Notes: generated by a model from the sequence alone, not told the origin. 64,000 nt of DNA from Chryseobacterium sp. (GCA_031286615.1 JAITUA010000020.1:434001-498000), one strand, 5' to 3'; positions 7,034 through 15,255 are shown, numbered from the stretch's first letter. Numbers and translations are program-made.

Positions 7034-7609
7034 ATGGCAATTAATCTACAGAAAGGACAAAAAATCGACATAGGATTGACGAAAATGACGATTGGATTAG
7101 GCTGGGATCCCAATGAAGGAACTGGTTACGATTTTGACCTGGATGCTTCTGCAATCATGATTGATTCTGACAGAAAATTAGTAAGCGAAGAATATTTTGT
7201 TTTTTACAATAACCTGAATTCTCCGGACGGAGCTCTTACTCATACAGGTGATGATCCCAATGGTAAAAACAGTGATGGTGACGATGATGAAGCCATCGTA
7301 ATAGATCTTGATAAAGTAGATTCAAGAGTAGAAGAGATTCTTTTCGTAGTAACCATAGAAGATTTTGAAAGAAGAAGACAGAATTTCGGACAGGTAAGAA
7401 ACTCTTATATCAGGGTTGTTGATAATCATTCAAACCAGGAAATTGCAAAATATGAGCTGGATGAAGATTTCTCTATTGAAACGGGTGTAGAGTTCGGAAG
7501 GCTGTACAAAAGAAACGGAAGCTGGAAATTTGAAGCTTCAGGGATAGGATACAGAGCAGATCTTGGCTTCTTCTTAGAGAAATACTACAAAGGACAAATC
7601 ATCAAATAA
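7034..7609 (+). CDS. TerD family calcium-binding stress protein, first copy
   Basis: 191 residues of one TerD domain. Seen: MAINLQKGQKIDI at the start, IGLGWDPN, the DFDLDASAIMID acidic strand, the DDPNGKNSDGDDDEAIVIDLDKV calcium-site loop, and FGQVRNSYIRVVD near 131-143. In the Ter family, TerD/E/Z proteins bind Ca2+ through these aspartates and are linked to tellurite, colicin and phage tolerance. Its N-terminus is nearly identical to that of the next gene, pointing to a tandem duplication, but this copy lacks the extra loop around residues 12-45 of the second. First gene of a six-gene module with small intergenic gaps; cytosolic or membrane-peripheral. Confidence 0.92.
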   Translation: MAINLQKGQKIDIGLTKMTIGLGWDPNEGTGYDFDLDASAIMIDSDRKLVSEEYFVFYNNLNSPDGALTHTGDDPNGKNSDGDDDEAIVIDLDKVDSRVEEILFVVTIEDFERRRQNFGQVRNSYIRVVDNHSNQEIAKYELDEDFSIETGVEFGRLYKRNGSWKFEASGIGYRADLGFFLEKYYKGQIIK

Positions 7610-7638
7610 AAACATCCAAATACACAAAAACAATAACT

Positions 7639-8316
7639 ATGGCAATTAATTTACAGAAAGGACAAACGATAGATTTAAGAAAGAATGACCGCGGAGAAAG
7701 CGTTTATGATCTTTCAAAGGTAACCATTGGTTTAGGATGGGATGTAAGAAAGCAAGGCGGAGGATTCTTTGGAAAACTGTTCAGTAAAGAAGCCGAATAT
7801 GACCTTGATGCAGTAGCTTTCCTTTTAGACGGCAATGGCAAAGTAGCCAATCTTGGAAGAACGGTGCAGACCAATGACGGAAGGCAGATGGGGCTTTACC
7901 AGGGAGATGTGGTTTTCTTCAATTCTATGCAGCACCCAAGCGGAAATGTATGGCTTACGGGAGACAACAGAACCGGAGCGGGAGATGGAGATGATGAGCA
8001 GATCATTGTAAAACTGGATCAGCTGGACCAGAGTTATCAGAAAATTGTATTCATTGTTACCATTTATCAGGGAAGAACAAATAACCAACACTTCGGAATG
8101 ATCGAAAATGCATTTATCCGTGCGGTAGATGCTACAGGAAAAGAAATCACAAAATACAGCCTTTCAGGAGATTCAAGTATGAATGGAATGTGTGCAATGG
8201 TTTTTGCAGAAGCATACCGTCATAACGGAGACTGGAAATTCCGTGCTGTGGGTGAGCCGCATCATACGGATAACTTTATAGATATTCTGAGACAGCAGTA
8301 CGCTTATTCCAACTAA
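7639..8316 (+). CDS. TerD family calcium-binding stress protein, second copy
   Basis: 225 residues, 34 longer than the first TerD. The extra length is mostly an insertion after the first strand (RKNDRGESVYDLSK) and a Gly/Phe-rich GGGFFGKLFSKEAEY segment before the YDLDAVAFLLD strand. The calcium loop is present as DNRTGAGDGDDEQIIVKLDQL. C-terminal NAFIRAVD and the CAMVFAEAYRHNGDWKF strand-helix match TerD/TerZ proteins. Starts 29 nt after the first copy and ends 88 nt before the vWA genes, with a large hairpin between. The two copies probably form hetero-oligomers or bind different partners; that is inference. Confidence 0.92.
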   Translation: MAINLQKGQTIDLRKNDRGESVYDLSKVTIGLGWDVRKQGGGFFGKLFSKEAEYDLDAVAFLLDGNGKVANLGRTVQTNDGRQMGLYQGDVVFFNSMQHPSGNVWLTGDNRTGAGDGDDEQIIVKLDQLDQSYQKIVFIVTIYQGRTNNQHFGMIENAFIRAVDATGKEITKYSLSGDSSMNGMCAMVFAEAYRHNGDWKFRAVGEPHHTDNFIDILRQQYAYSN

Positions 8317-8344
8317 ATTCTAAATTTTTATCAAACCAAAATAA

Positions 8345-8382
8345 AAGCCGGCTTGGAAGTCTCCGACTCCCTCCGCCGGCTT
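8345..8382 (+). promoter_or_regulatory. Large hairpin between terD copy 2 and the first terY-like gene
   Basis: Outer 8-bp GC-rich stem AAGCCGGC (8345-8352) pairs perfectly with 8375-8382, and an inner imperfect stem (8355-8361 with 8365-8370) extends it. No T-run follows, so it does not look like a simple terminator. It may stabilise or separate expression of the TerD genes from the vWA-phosphatase-kinase genes. A near-consensus -7 box (AATATTTG, 8390-8397) follows it. Confidence 0.55.
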
Positions 8383-8404
8383 CAGACTTAATATTTGTCA
8401 TATA

Positions 8405-9043
8405 ATGAGCAGGAGATTATTAGCTTATTTTTTATTAGATACCTCAGGTTCTATGAACGGTGAGCCTATTCAGGCACTGAATAACGGATTCAACGGATTG
8501 ATCAGTATGCTTCGTGCAGATCCGCAGGCGATGGACAGCCTGCATCTAAGCGTCATCACCTTCGACAGAGAAGTGAAAAATATTATCCCTTTAACAGATC
8601 TGGCGAGTTTTTATCCCATGGAAATTACCTGTCCGGACAGCGGGCCAACCCATACGGGAGCTGCCTTGGAAATGGTTTCAGAATTGGTGAAGAAAGAGAT
8701 TGTAAAAGAATCAGCGGATGCAAAAGGAGACTGGCAGCCGTTACTTTTTATATTTACAGATGGAAAACCTTCGGATATTCAGAAATACAGACAGATGATT
8801 CCTGTGATCAGAGGACTGGAGTTTGGAGCCATCGTAGGCTGTGCTGCCGGCCCGAAAGCTGATGAACAGTTTTTGAAAGAACTGACTGATCATGTGGTAA
8901 AACTTGATACAACAGACGCTATTACCCTTTCTTCCTTTTTCAGGTGGGTGAGCTCTTCCATTACACAGGGAGGACATTCGCAGAATACGGGAGAAAATAT
9001 CACATTGCCTCCGCCGCCATCGGAGCTTAATATTATTATTTAA
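8405..9043 (+). CDS. TerY-like von Willebrand A domain protein
   Basis: 212 residues consisting of one vWA domain. The metal-ion-dependent adhesion site is complete: Asp12-x-Ser-x-Ser in LLDTSGSMNGEP, a Thr in SGPTHTGAALEM, and Asp in FIFTDGKPSD. Such domains bind Mg2+ and dock partner proteins through the metal. The tail ends in a proline-rich PPPPSELNIII with no Zn ribbon, unlike the next gene. In Ter systems TerY proteins are linked to a PP2C phosphatase and a protein kinase, which is exactly what follows here. No signal peptide, so cytosolic. 17 nt from the next vWA gene. Confidence 0.9.
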   Translation: MSRRLLAYFLLDTSGSMNGEPIQALNNGFNGLISMLRADPQAMDSLHLSVITFDREVKNIIPLTDLASFYPMEITCPDSGPTHTGAALEMVSELVKKEIVKESADAKGDWQPLLFIFTDGKPSDIQKYRQMIPVIRGLEFGAIVGCAAGPKADEQFLKELTDHVVKLDTTDAITLSSFFRWVSSSITQGGHSQNTGENITLPPPPSELNIII

Positions 9044-9060
9044 AAAATTGTCTTTACAAC

Positions 9061-10104
9061 ATGAGAAGACTGCCTATTTATTTTTTAGTAGACATCTCCG
9101 AATCTATGGTAGGAGAGCCTATTGAGCAGGTACAGGAAGGTATCGCCAATATCATCAGGGAATTAAAAAAAGATCCGTATTCACTTGAAACCGTTTATAT
9201 TTCTGTAATAGGCTTTGCAGGAGAAGCAGAAGTGATTACTCCTATGCAGGATATTATCAGCTTTTATCCACCTAAAATTCCAATCGGAAGCGGAACATCA
9301 CTTTCCCAGGGTTTGATTAAAGTTATGGATTGTATCGACAGAGATATTGTGAAAACTACCTACGAAAGAAAAGGTGACTGGAAACCCATCGTTTTCCTTT
9401 TTACTGACGGAGTTCCCACTGATGATGCTACCAAAGCTATTGAGAGGTGGAATAACAAGTACAGCGGAAAATCCAATACCATTGCCGTATCAATAGGAGA
9501 AAATACCAATTATAAACTGCTGGGTTCTCTGGCAGATAATGTACTGTTATTCAATAATTCTGATGAGAATTCCTATAAGGAATTTTTCAAATGGGTAACT
9601 GACTCTATCAAAACAACCAGCCAAAGCGTCACAGAAGCCAAAAAAGAAGGAATTAATTTGTCTAAAATCGATTCCCTTATTTTGGAAAAAGTAGATCCTG
9701 AAATGGAACATAGATTCCCGGATAACAATTTTGTAGTATTAAATGGGAAATGTCAGGAAACTGAGAAGCTTTACCTGATGAAGTTTAAAAAAGCATTTGC
9801 TGAATCAAGTATTCCCGGAATGGCAACAAGATATTACAGACTGGATGGAGCTTATAAAATTGATGAGAAAGCTTACTATAGACTTTCCTCCAATCAGAAA
9901 ACCAACCTTAAAATCAATATAGAAGAACTGGATGGAGGGACTTCATGTCCTCACTGTGCCAATCCGATTGCGCTGGCAACCTGTTCATGCGGCGGTATTC
10001 ACTGTCTGAGAGGAGAAGGATACAGCAAATGTCCATGGTGTGGAACTTCGGATTATTACGGATTTTCCGGTGGAGGATTTGATATTAACAGAACCTTAGG
10101 ATAA
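9061..10104 (+). CDS. TerY-like vWA protein with C-terminal TerY-C zinc ribbon
   Basis: 347 residues. The vWA domain (1-200) has a modified MIDAS, Asp11-I-Ser-Glu14-Ser15 (DxSES in place of DxSGS), with Thr in GSGTSLSQGL and Asp in FLFTDGVPTDD. A middle segment (about 205-290) has no family I recognise but sits where TerY-C proteins have their extension. It ends with a cysteine-rich ribbon: Cys296, 299, 308, 310, 315, 324 and 327 (CPHC, CSC, HC, CPWC). It is followed 2 nt later by the phosphatase gene, so the two are likely translated together. Role inferred: a metal-sensing or docking adaptor between the TerD proteins and the kinase/phosphatase pair. Confidence 0.9.
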   Translation: MRRLPIYFLVDISESMVGEPIEQVQEGIANIIRELKKDPYSLETVYISVIGFAGEAEVITPMQDIISFYPPKIPIGSGTSLSQGLIKVMDCIDRDIVKTTYERKGDWKPIVFLFTDGVPTDDATKAIERWNNKYSGKSNTIAVSIGENTNYKLLGSLADNVLLFNNSDENSYKEFFKWVTDSIKTTSQSVTEAKKEGINLSKIDSLILEKVDPEMEHRFPDNNFVVLNGKCQETEKLYLMKFKKAFAESSIPGMATRYYRLDGAYKIDEKAYYRLSSNQKTNLKINIEELDGGTSCPHCANPIALATCSCGGIHCLRGEGYSKCPWCGTSDYYGFSGGGFDINRTLG

Positions 10105-10106
10105 TA

Positions 10107-11381
10107 ATGGGTAAGTTCTTCAGAAAATCGGCCTCTGACCCTAAACCAAAGACGATGGAACAGGCTGCTGTTTATAGAGAAAAGGAAGAGTTCAAAGATG
10201 CGCATTGGGTATTAAAGAATGCCAGTGCAAAGCAGTTCTATGAATTTCATCTTGACATGGAAGATTTTCCGAATATAAAAATTCAGAATATCAGCGGTCT
10301 TGAAGAAGCGGGACTTACTTTTGAAAACGATAAAATTTCAGGAATTCCGGTTACCAACAATATGTATCATCTGGATGTTCAGTTTTATCACATTTATGAC
10401 CAAAGCCAGATTGAACTAAAGAAGATTCAGTTATTTGTGAACGCTGATCCGAAAGACTTATGGAAGAATATTCCCAGTGACAAAAATGCAGCTTTTTATA
10501 AATCTGAAGAAGATTCCTTCAAAGGTTCTTTTTCTGACAAAAAAATTGTTGTGGCTTCCAAAAGAGGACGCTCTCATGCCCATGAAGGAAAATTCCGTGA
10601 AGATGATTTTGCTGTGAATAACCTTCCTGAAGATTGGAATATTGTTTCTGTTTCCGATGGAGCGGGCTCAGCAGCTGTTGCAAGAGAAGGTTCAAGATTG
10701 GCAACGGCAACGATCAGCCGGTTTTTCAATTCACAGGAGATTGTAAGCGAAATTGAAAATAATATCAATCAGATGTATGCTTCCGGTTCTTCAGGCGAAG
10801 AACAATCAGATGCTGAGCAAAATATAAAGAATATTTTATCGGAAAGTGTTTTACATGTCTATCAGACATTGGAAAAAACGGCAGCAGAAAATACTCTGTC
10901 TGTAAGTGATCTGCATGCTACGCTGATCTTTGTATTACTTAAAAAGTTTAGTTTCGGGTATGTAATTCTTAGCTTTGGAGTAGGAGATTGCCCAATTAAT
11001 CTCATCAATCCTGATTTTTCTGAAGTAAAACTCTTAAATCAGATGGATGTAGGAGAATTTAGCGGAGGTACCCGTTTTATTACCATGAAAGAAATTTTTA
11101 ACGATCAGATGGCTTCCCGTTTCCGGATTACCTGTGTACATGATTTTTCCTATCTTGTTTTGATGACGGATGGTATTTATGATCCGAAATTCATTACAGA
11201 AAATAAACTGGAAGATACAGAAAGCTGGAAGTCACTTTTTGAAGATCTGGCAGGAAATAATGATGACCGGACGAAAGCAGATTTTATCAATGATGAAAAA
11301 ATTGATGAGCAGCTTTTAATATGGAGCGATTTCTGGAGCAGAGGAAATCACGATGACCGAACATTGGCAATAATCTATTAA
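10107..11381 (+). CDS. PP2C-type Ser/Thr phosphatase with N-terminal Ig-like domain
   Basis: 424 residues in two parts. Residues 45-112 read as a small Ig-like fold: GLEEAGLTFENDKISGIPVT is reminiscent of putative-Ig (He_PIG) repeats, rare in cytosolic phosphatases. Residues 147-424 are a PPM/PP2C catalytic domain with the metal aspartates in FREDDFAV (Asp166/167), SVSDGAGSAAVAREGSRLA (Asp184-Gly), LVLMTDGIYDP and the final NHDDRTLAIIY. All four metal-site positions seem present, so it should be active as an Mn2+/Mg2+ phosphatase. Gap 2 nt from the TerY-C gene and 4 nt from the kinase. It presumably reverses phosphorylation by the next gene product. Confidence 0.88.
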   Translation: MGKFFRKSASDPKPKTMEQAAVYREKEEFKDAHWVLKNASAKQFYEFHLDMEDFPNIKIQNISGLEEAGLTFENDKISGIPVTNNMYHLDVQFYHIYDQSQIELKKIQLFVNADPKDLWKNIPSDKNAAFYKSEEDSFKGSFSDKKIVVASKRGRSHAHEGKFREDDFAVNNLPEDWNIVSVSDGAGSAAVAREGSRLATATISRFFNSQEIVSEIENNINQMYASGSSGEEQSDAEQNIKNILSESVLHVYQTLEKTAAENTLSVSDLHATLIFVLLKKFSFGYVILSFGVGDCPINLINPDFSEVKLLNQMDVGEFSGGTRFITMKEIFNDQMASRFRITCVHDFSYLVLMTDGIYDPKFITENKLEDTESWKSLFEDLAGNNDDRTKADFINDEKIDEQLLIWSDFWSRGNHDDRTLAIIY

Positions 11382-11385
11382 TACC

Positions 11386-12903
11386 ATGAAAAAGACCATT
11401 AAGGTTGTTTCTGTCCTGAACACAGCCAAATCCTATGAATATGTAGATGAAAACCCTATCCGGGGCGGTGTGAAAGATGTTTATTTTTCTCCTGATAAAG
11501 ACTATGTGGTTGCTTTCTACCGAAGTCCGCTGGATGAAGGACAAAAAGAAAGAATCATGAGAATTGTTTCTACCTATCTGCAGAGTATACAAAGCGGGAA
11601 TGCCTCAGAGTATTTTCTAAACGAAATATTCAGGTGGCCTTACGATATTGTTGAAAGAAATAAACTCACAGGAATTGTGGTTCCTGTTTACCATAATAAA
11701 TTCTATTTTGCGAAAGGATACATCGGTTCAGAAAATATTCAGGGAGAAGATAAAGTAGGAAAATGGTTTACTGCACCCATGTTCAGGAATCAGCAGTATC
11801 CGTTGAGACTTGACCAGTCGGAGCTGGGAGATTGGCTGAGTTATTTCCAGATTGCGGTCAATATCAGCCGAGGAGTTAAAAAGCTGCATCAGATGGGGCT
11901 GGCACATTCCGATTTATCTTACAATAATATTCTGGTAGATCCGGTGACGAAATCTGCCTGTATCATTGACATAGATGGTCTTGTTGTTCCCAAACTGTTT
12001 CCGCCGGAAGTAATAGGAACTGCAGACTTTATTGCTCCTGAAGTGTTGAAAACAAAACATTTAAGCCTTCAGGATCAGGGAAGACACCTGCCCAATCAAA
12101 AAACAGATCTGCACGCCCTTGCTGTTCTGATTTATATGTACCTTTTAAGAAGGCATCCTTTACGCGGAGGGAAAATCTGGGATCTGGATTCCGAAAAAGA
12201 TGAAATTTTGTCTATGGGAGAAAAAGCTATGTTTGTGGAAGATCCGGAAAACCCTTCCAACCATGTAAAAGCAGATCATCTCCGGAAATGGGATACATTC
12301 TGGGGCGATCCTCAGAAAATTCCTTATACCGTAACCGGGCCATATATTTCAGACCTTTTCAGAAAAACCTTTATAGACGGATTGCATGACCCTATCAGAC
12401 GCCCCACAGCCAATGAATGGGAAGCTGCTCTGTTGAAAACTGTAGATTTGATACAACCTTGCCATAATTCCAGCTGTACAGAAAAATGGTATGTCTTTGA
12501 TAATACCAGCAGTCCTAAATGTCCGTTTTGTGGAACGCCACATCAGGGAACATTACCCGTTTTAGACTTGTATTTCAAATTTGATGATGAGGTATGGAAG
12601 CCGGAAAATCACAGACTGATGGTCTATCACAATCAATACTTATTCAAATGGCATGCTTCCAGAAAAGTGATACGCAATGAAAACCTGACGATGCAGGATA
12701 AAATGCCAGTAGGATATTTTACCTTCCATCAGGGAAGATGGGTATTGGTAAACCAAAGTTTATCAGGAATGAAAGATATCTCAGAACAGAAAGAAATTCC
12801 GCCAGGTTCTATGGTTGAACTGACTGATGGTAAGAAAATACTGCTGTCTGCAGAAGACGGAGGAAGATTGATCTATGTAACCATGGTCAATCAGCAAAAT
12901 TAA
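11386..12903 (+). CDS. TerY-P-type protein kinase with Zn ribbon and C-terminal FHA-like region
   Basis: 505 residues. A kinase domain covers about 20-350: Gly-rich RGGVKDVYF (27-34), catalytic Asp176 in HSDLSYNN (HSD in place of HRD), IDIDG at 194-198 in place of the DFG motif, and GTADFIAPEV at the activation-loop end. A Zn ribbon follows, with Cys359, Cys364, Cys379 and Cys382. The last 110 residues (GRWVLVNQSLSGM...PPGSMVELTDG) resemble an FHA-like beta sandwich, though weakly. Family knowledge: YegI-like kinases accompany TerY and PP2C in the so-called TerY-P triad. Last gene of the module; I see no T-tailed terminator right after it. Confidence 0.88.
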   Translation: MKKTIKVVSVLNTAKSYEYVDENPIRGGVKDVYFSPDKDYVVAFYRSPLDEGQKERIMRIVSTYLQSIQSGNASEYFLNEIFRWPYDIVERNKLTGIVVPVYHNKFYFAKGYIGSENIQGEDKVGKWFTAPMFRNQQYPLRLDQSELGDWLSYFQIAVNISRGVKKLHQMGLAHSDLSYNNILVDPVTKSACIIDIDGLVVPKLFPPEVIGTADFIAPEVLKTKHLSLQDQGRHLPNQKTDLHALAVLIYMYLLRRHPLRGGKIWDLDSEKDEILSMGEKAMFVEDPENPSNHVKADHLRKWDTFWGDPQKIPYTVTGPYISDLFRKTFIDGLHDPIRRPTANEWEAALLKTVDLIQPCHNSSCTEKWYVFDNTSSPKCPFCGTPHQGTLPVLDLYFKFDDEVWKPENHRLMVYHNQYLFKWHASRKVIRNENLTMQDKMPVGYFTFHQGRWVLVNQSLSGMKDISEQKEIPPGSMVELTDGKKILLSAEDGGRLIYVTMVNQQN

Positions 12904-13043
12904 ATGGTTTTGTGAATAAAAATTTTGTCCAAAACAAGGACCGTAATTTTTATGATCATATAATATAATCTGGAGCGCGAAAGACACAATCGGAAGAGAT
13001 GGTAGAAAGGCATACTTTTTACAAGAAGCCATATCAGTAGTTC

Positions 13044-13060
13044 TTCCACGTCACGTGGAA
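13044..13060. other. 17-nt palindrome downstream of the Ter module
   Basis: TTCCACGT and its complement separated by a single C. There is no T-run. It could be an operator or a transcript-end hairpin; context does not decide. Confidence 0.4.
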
Positions 13061-13100
13061 AAATGTAATACATTTTATATTTTTTAACAACGATTTAAAA

Positions 13101-13147
13101 TTCTTCCGGCTTTTGAATAACAGTTTTAAAATTAGCAGCCGGAAGAA
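13101..13147. other. Long-loop hairpin between Ter module and T9SS cargo gene
   Basis: An 11-bp perfect inverted repeat (TTCTTCCGGCT, 13101-13111, with 13137-13147) and a 25-nt loop lie between two convergent genes. It probably helps end transcription from either side, but without a clean T-tail. Confidence 0.5.
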
Positions 13148-13193
13148 AAAAGAGTAATATTAAAATAATTATGAGAATGTCTTAATCAGGTAT

Positions 13194-13835
13194 TTATTCT
13201 TTAATCACGTTAGTCGTAGAATAGGTGTCATCAGAATTTTTTACCTTCAGAAAATACCTGCCTTTTACATAAAAAGACAGATTAATATTTTCTTTGTGAT
13301 TATTTTTTGTATTGATTATTTTTTTAGTGAACAGTAATTTTCCACTGGCATCAAAAAGAGCAACCTCTTCTATATTCTCTTTTGATGTAATATGAAGTAC
13401 ATCACGGGATGGATTGGGAAATACCTTCATTCTGTTGTCTTTTCCTGATGTTTCATTCACTTTTAAAGCAGCAAAAGTTAAATTGATCCTGCTGTTATAA
13501 TATTTATTCTGGGGCATATTCATATGAACAAAAGTAAACATGGTCTGGGTCTCTGATGTCAGTTCCAGCTCATAATATCCTCCTGGCTGAATATTGATCG
13601 CAATATTGCCTTCCGGACCGCTTATAAAGCTGGTGTTTTGTTGACTGATGGCGTAGTTTAAATTGTTGGTAAAGCGTATTTTATCTCCAATGACTACATT
13701 TTCATTCATCTGATACAGAGAACCGTCAGAATTGCCATTGTTGATATTCAATACAATTGTTCTACCAAAACTTTTTAAACTGAAAATGATACAGGAAATC
13801 ATTAAAATCCTTTGAAAAAGTAAATTTGTCTGCAT
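13194..13835 (-). CDS. T9SS type A sorting-domain protein
   Basis: 213 residues. An N-terminal hydrophobic region (LLFQRILMISCIIFSLKSFG) reads as a signal peptide. A middle part of about 90 residues, beginning TIVLNINNGNSDGSLYQMNENVVIGDKIRF, is a small beta-rich domain I do not recognise. The last ~80 residues are a type IX secretion sorting domain: MKVFPNPSRDVLHI, then VALFDASGKLLF and KGRYFLKVKNSDDTYSTTNVIKE. Such proteins cross the outer membrane through the Por/T9SS machinery and are released or anchored to the surface. The cargo domain is short. Role unknown. Candidate promoter at 13924-13931. Confidence 0.85.
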   Translation of the reverse strand: MQTNLLFQRILMISCIIFSLKSFGRTIVLNINNGNSDGSLYQMNENVVIGDKIRFTNNLNYAISQQNTSFISGPEGNIAINIQPGGYYELELTSETQTMFTFVHMNMPQNKYYNSRINLTFAALKVNETSGKDNRMKVFPNPSRDVLHITSKENIEEVALFDASGKLLFTKKIINTKNNHKENINLSFYVKGRYFLKVKNSDDTYSTTNVIKE

Positions 13836-13923
13836 TCTTTTTTAATTTGATTGTTAGTATTCTTTAAGGTTTTAAATCATTTACAATGATTAAGTTCACA
13901 ATGACCGGTCTTTTGAAACAGTT

Positions 13924-13931
13924 CAAAGATA
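13924..13931 (-). promoter_or_regulatory. -7 promoter element of the T9SS cargo gene
   Basis: TATCTTTG on the minus strand matches TAnnTTTG exactly, 89 nt upstream of the ATG. No good -33 element is seen. The rest of 13932-14190 shows no gene. Confidence 0.45.
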
Positions 13932-14190
13932 TACAGGTTTAGAATGCTGAAATCTGGTGGAAATAAAATACTGTAGCTGTTGAGTATGAAATATACCCAT
14001 AGAAAGGATTACATCCTATTCTTCCTTTAAAATAGAATCTCCCTATACCGGATTGTTCCGGAAATATCGTACGTGATAAGTAGATAGATTATGATCTATT
14101 TGCCACAACAATAAAAAGTAGGTACGTAATTTTTTATTTACAGATGATGGTGGAATTTGTATTATAAAAATAATCAAATATTAAATCATT

Positions 14191-14256
14191 CAATAGGAAC
14201 GGGCTTTAGCCCGTTTAATCAAATGAGAAAAGTCCAACGGCTTTAGCTAAAACTTA
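14191..14256 (+). repeat. Family A bipartite palindromic repeat, copy 4
   Basis: 66 nt: CAATAGGAACGGGCTTTAGC..., spacer, GGCTTTAGCT at 14239-14248, then AAAACTTA. Its left half matches the inverted copy 2 base for base over the first 23 nt. Lies 14 nt from the 3' end of the GNAT gene. Confidence 0.8.
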
Positions 14257-14269
14257 CATGATTTTCAAT

Positions 14270-14716
14270 TCATTGCTTTTCAGTTTCCATAAAATAAGAA
14301 TACTGATCTTCGCCCACAACTTTAAAACCAAGACTTGTATAAAGATGCTGTGCCTTATTGGTTTTTAAGACACTTAATGATACCGTTTTTCCTGCTAACG
14401 AAGCTTCCTCCAGGATATCAGACAAAATCTTTTTTCCAAGTCCTTTACCTTGCTGGCTGGGATCAATCTGAAGTTGCAGGACATCAATATTGGTAAATGT
14501 TCGGTCTACTTTTAACAGCCCAATGGGTTGATTGTCTAAAAGAATAATATTGGCTTTTTCAAACTGATACATAACTCTTTGCAAAGTTGTTTCTCTGTCG
14601 GTAGATAGCCCTGAATTTTCATAATGAGGGTTCATGGTTTTCATTCTGAGATCGAGAAGAAAATCAATATCAGTATCATCAGCTTGTTTGTAGCGCAGGT
14701 TAAGATCCATATTCAA
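14270..14716 (-). CDS. GNAT family N-acetyltransferase
   Basis: 148 residues of one GNAT domain, which transfers acetyl from acetyl-CoA to an amine. Motif A is clear: VLQLQIDPSQQGKGLGKKILSDIL, with the Q-x-x-G-x-G pyrophosphate loop near residues 84-94, and the C-terminal SLGFKVVGEDQYSYFME strand is typical. The substrate cannot be predicted. Stop is 14 nt from repeat copy 4. Start ATG is 17 nt downstream of the exonuclease stop, so the two are likely co-transcribed. No unusual residues. Confidence 0.85.
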   Translation of the reverse strand: MNMDLNLRYKQADDTDIDFLLDLRMKTMNPHYENSGLSTDRETTLQRVMYQFEKANIILLDNQPIGLLKVDRTFTNIDVLQLQIDPSQQGKGLGKKILSDILEEASLAGKTVSLSVLKTNKAQHLYTSLGFKVVGEDQYSYFMETEKQ

Positions 14717-14733
14717 AAAATAAAAATTAGATT

Positions 14734-15255
14734 CTATTTTAATGCAATTTTCAGTCCCATTTCCTCTTTCATATATAGTAAAACCTCTGCATTCCCCCGG
14801 GCATCATCTACCGGATTATGGGTGTGCTCAGTCTTACGAAGATGTTTCCACTGGGCAAAAGTATCCTTTTCTAATCCGCAGTAAAGATCAGAAAGCCTTC
14901 TGGATGAAAAACCAAAAGGATTACGTCCGATAAAATGATGAAAATACCAGCAGATAAACATCCAGTCGAAACCATTATTATCACTGATGAAAATTGGTCT
15001 TCCTTTGGAATTCGTTTTAATCCAGTCTTCAAAGGCAAGCATGACGGTCTCAGGATCATCAAAATTCATTGTTTCTTCCCTACTGAAGCCGGAAATGGCT
15101 AAAGCATCGGGATTGAATTTCTCAGAAACAGGCTTCAGTTTTCCATAAAAAGTTGTGTCCAGTTCCTCCGTAACGAGTACTGCCCCGAAACAGACCATTG
15201 AAAAATCACCCGGAATCGGCCCATCCGACTCTATGTCGACCATGATGTAACTCAT
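14734..15255 (-). CDS. DEDDh 3'-5' exonuclease family protein
   Basis: 173 residues with an RNase H-like exonuclease fold. The four acidic residues and the histidine of the DEDDh class are visible: IMVDIESDGP (Asp and Glu near residues 7-9), a middle Asp in FISDNNGFDW, and HNPVDDARGNAEVL with His then Asp about five residues on. Family members trim DNA or RNA 3' ends using two metal ions. It is a stand-alone domain with no polymerase or helicase fused. First gene of a two-gene minus-strand unit with the GNAT. Target nucleic acid unknown. Confidence 0.85.
   Translation of the reverse strand: MSYIMVDIESDGPIPGDFSMVCFGAVLVTEELDTTFYGKLKPVSEKFNPDALAISGFSREETMNFDDPETVMLAFEDWIKTNSKGRPIFISDNNGFDWMFICWYFHHFIGRNPFGFSSRRLSDLYCGLEKDTFAQWKHLRKTEHTHNPVDDARGNAEVLLYMKEEMGLKIALK

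Noticed and set aside
7034-12903. A classic tellurite-resistance operon (terZABCDE)
   Set aside because: Only TerD-type proteins are present; no TerC (multi-helix protein), TerA or TerB is seen. The TerY-phosphatase-kinase half dominates.
12960-13160. A new operon start or ncRNA after the Ter module
   Set aside because: Palindromes at 13044 and 13101 exist, but no promoter-hairpin-terminator order or conserved RNA motif is seen.
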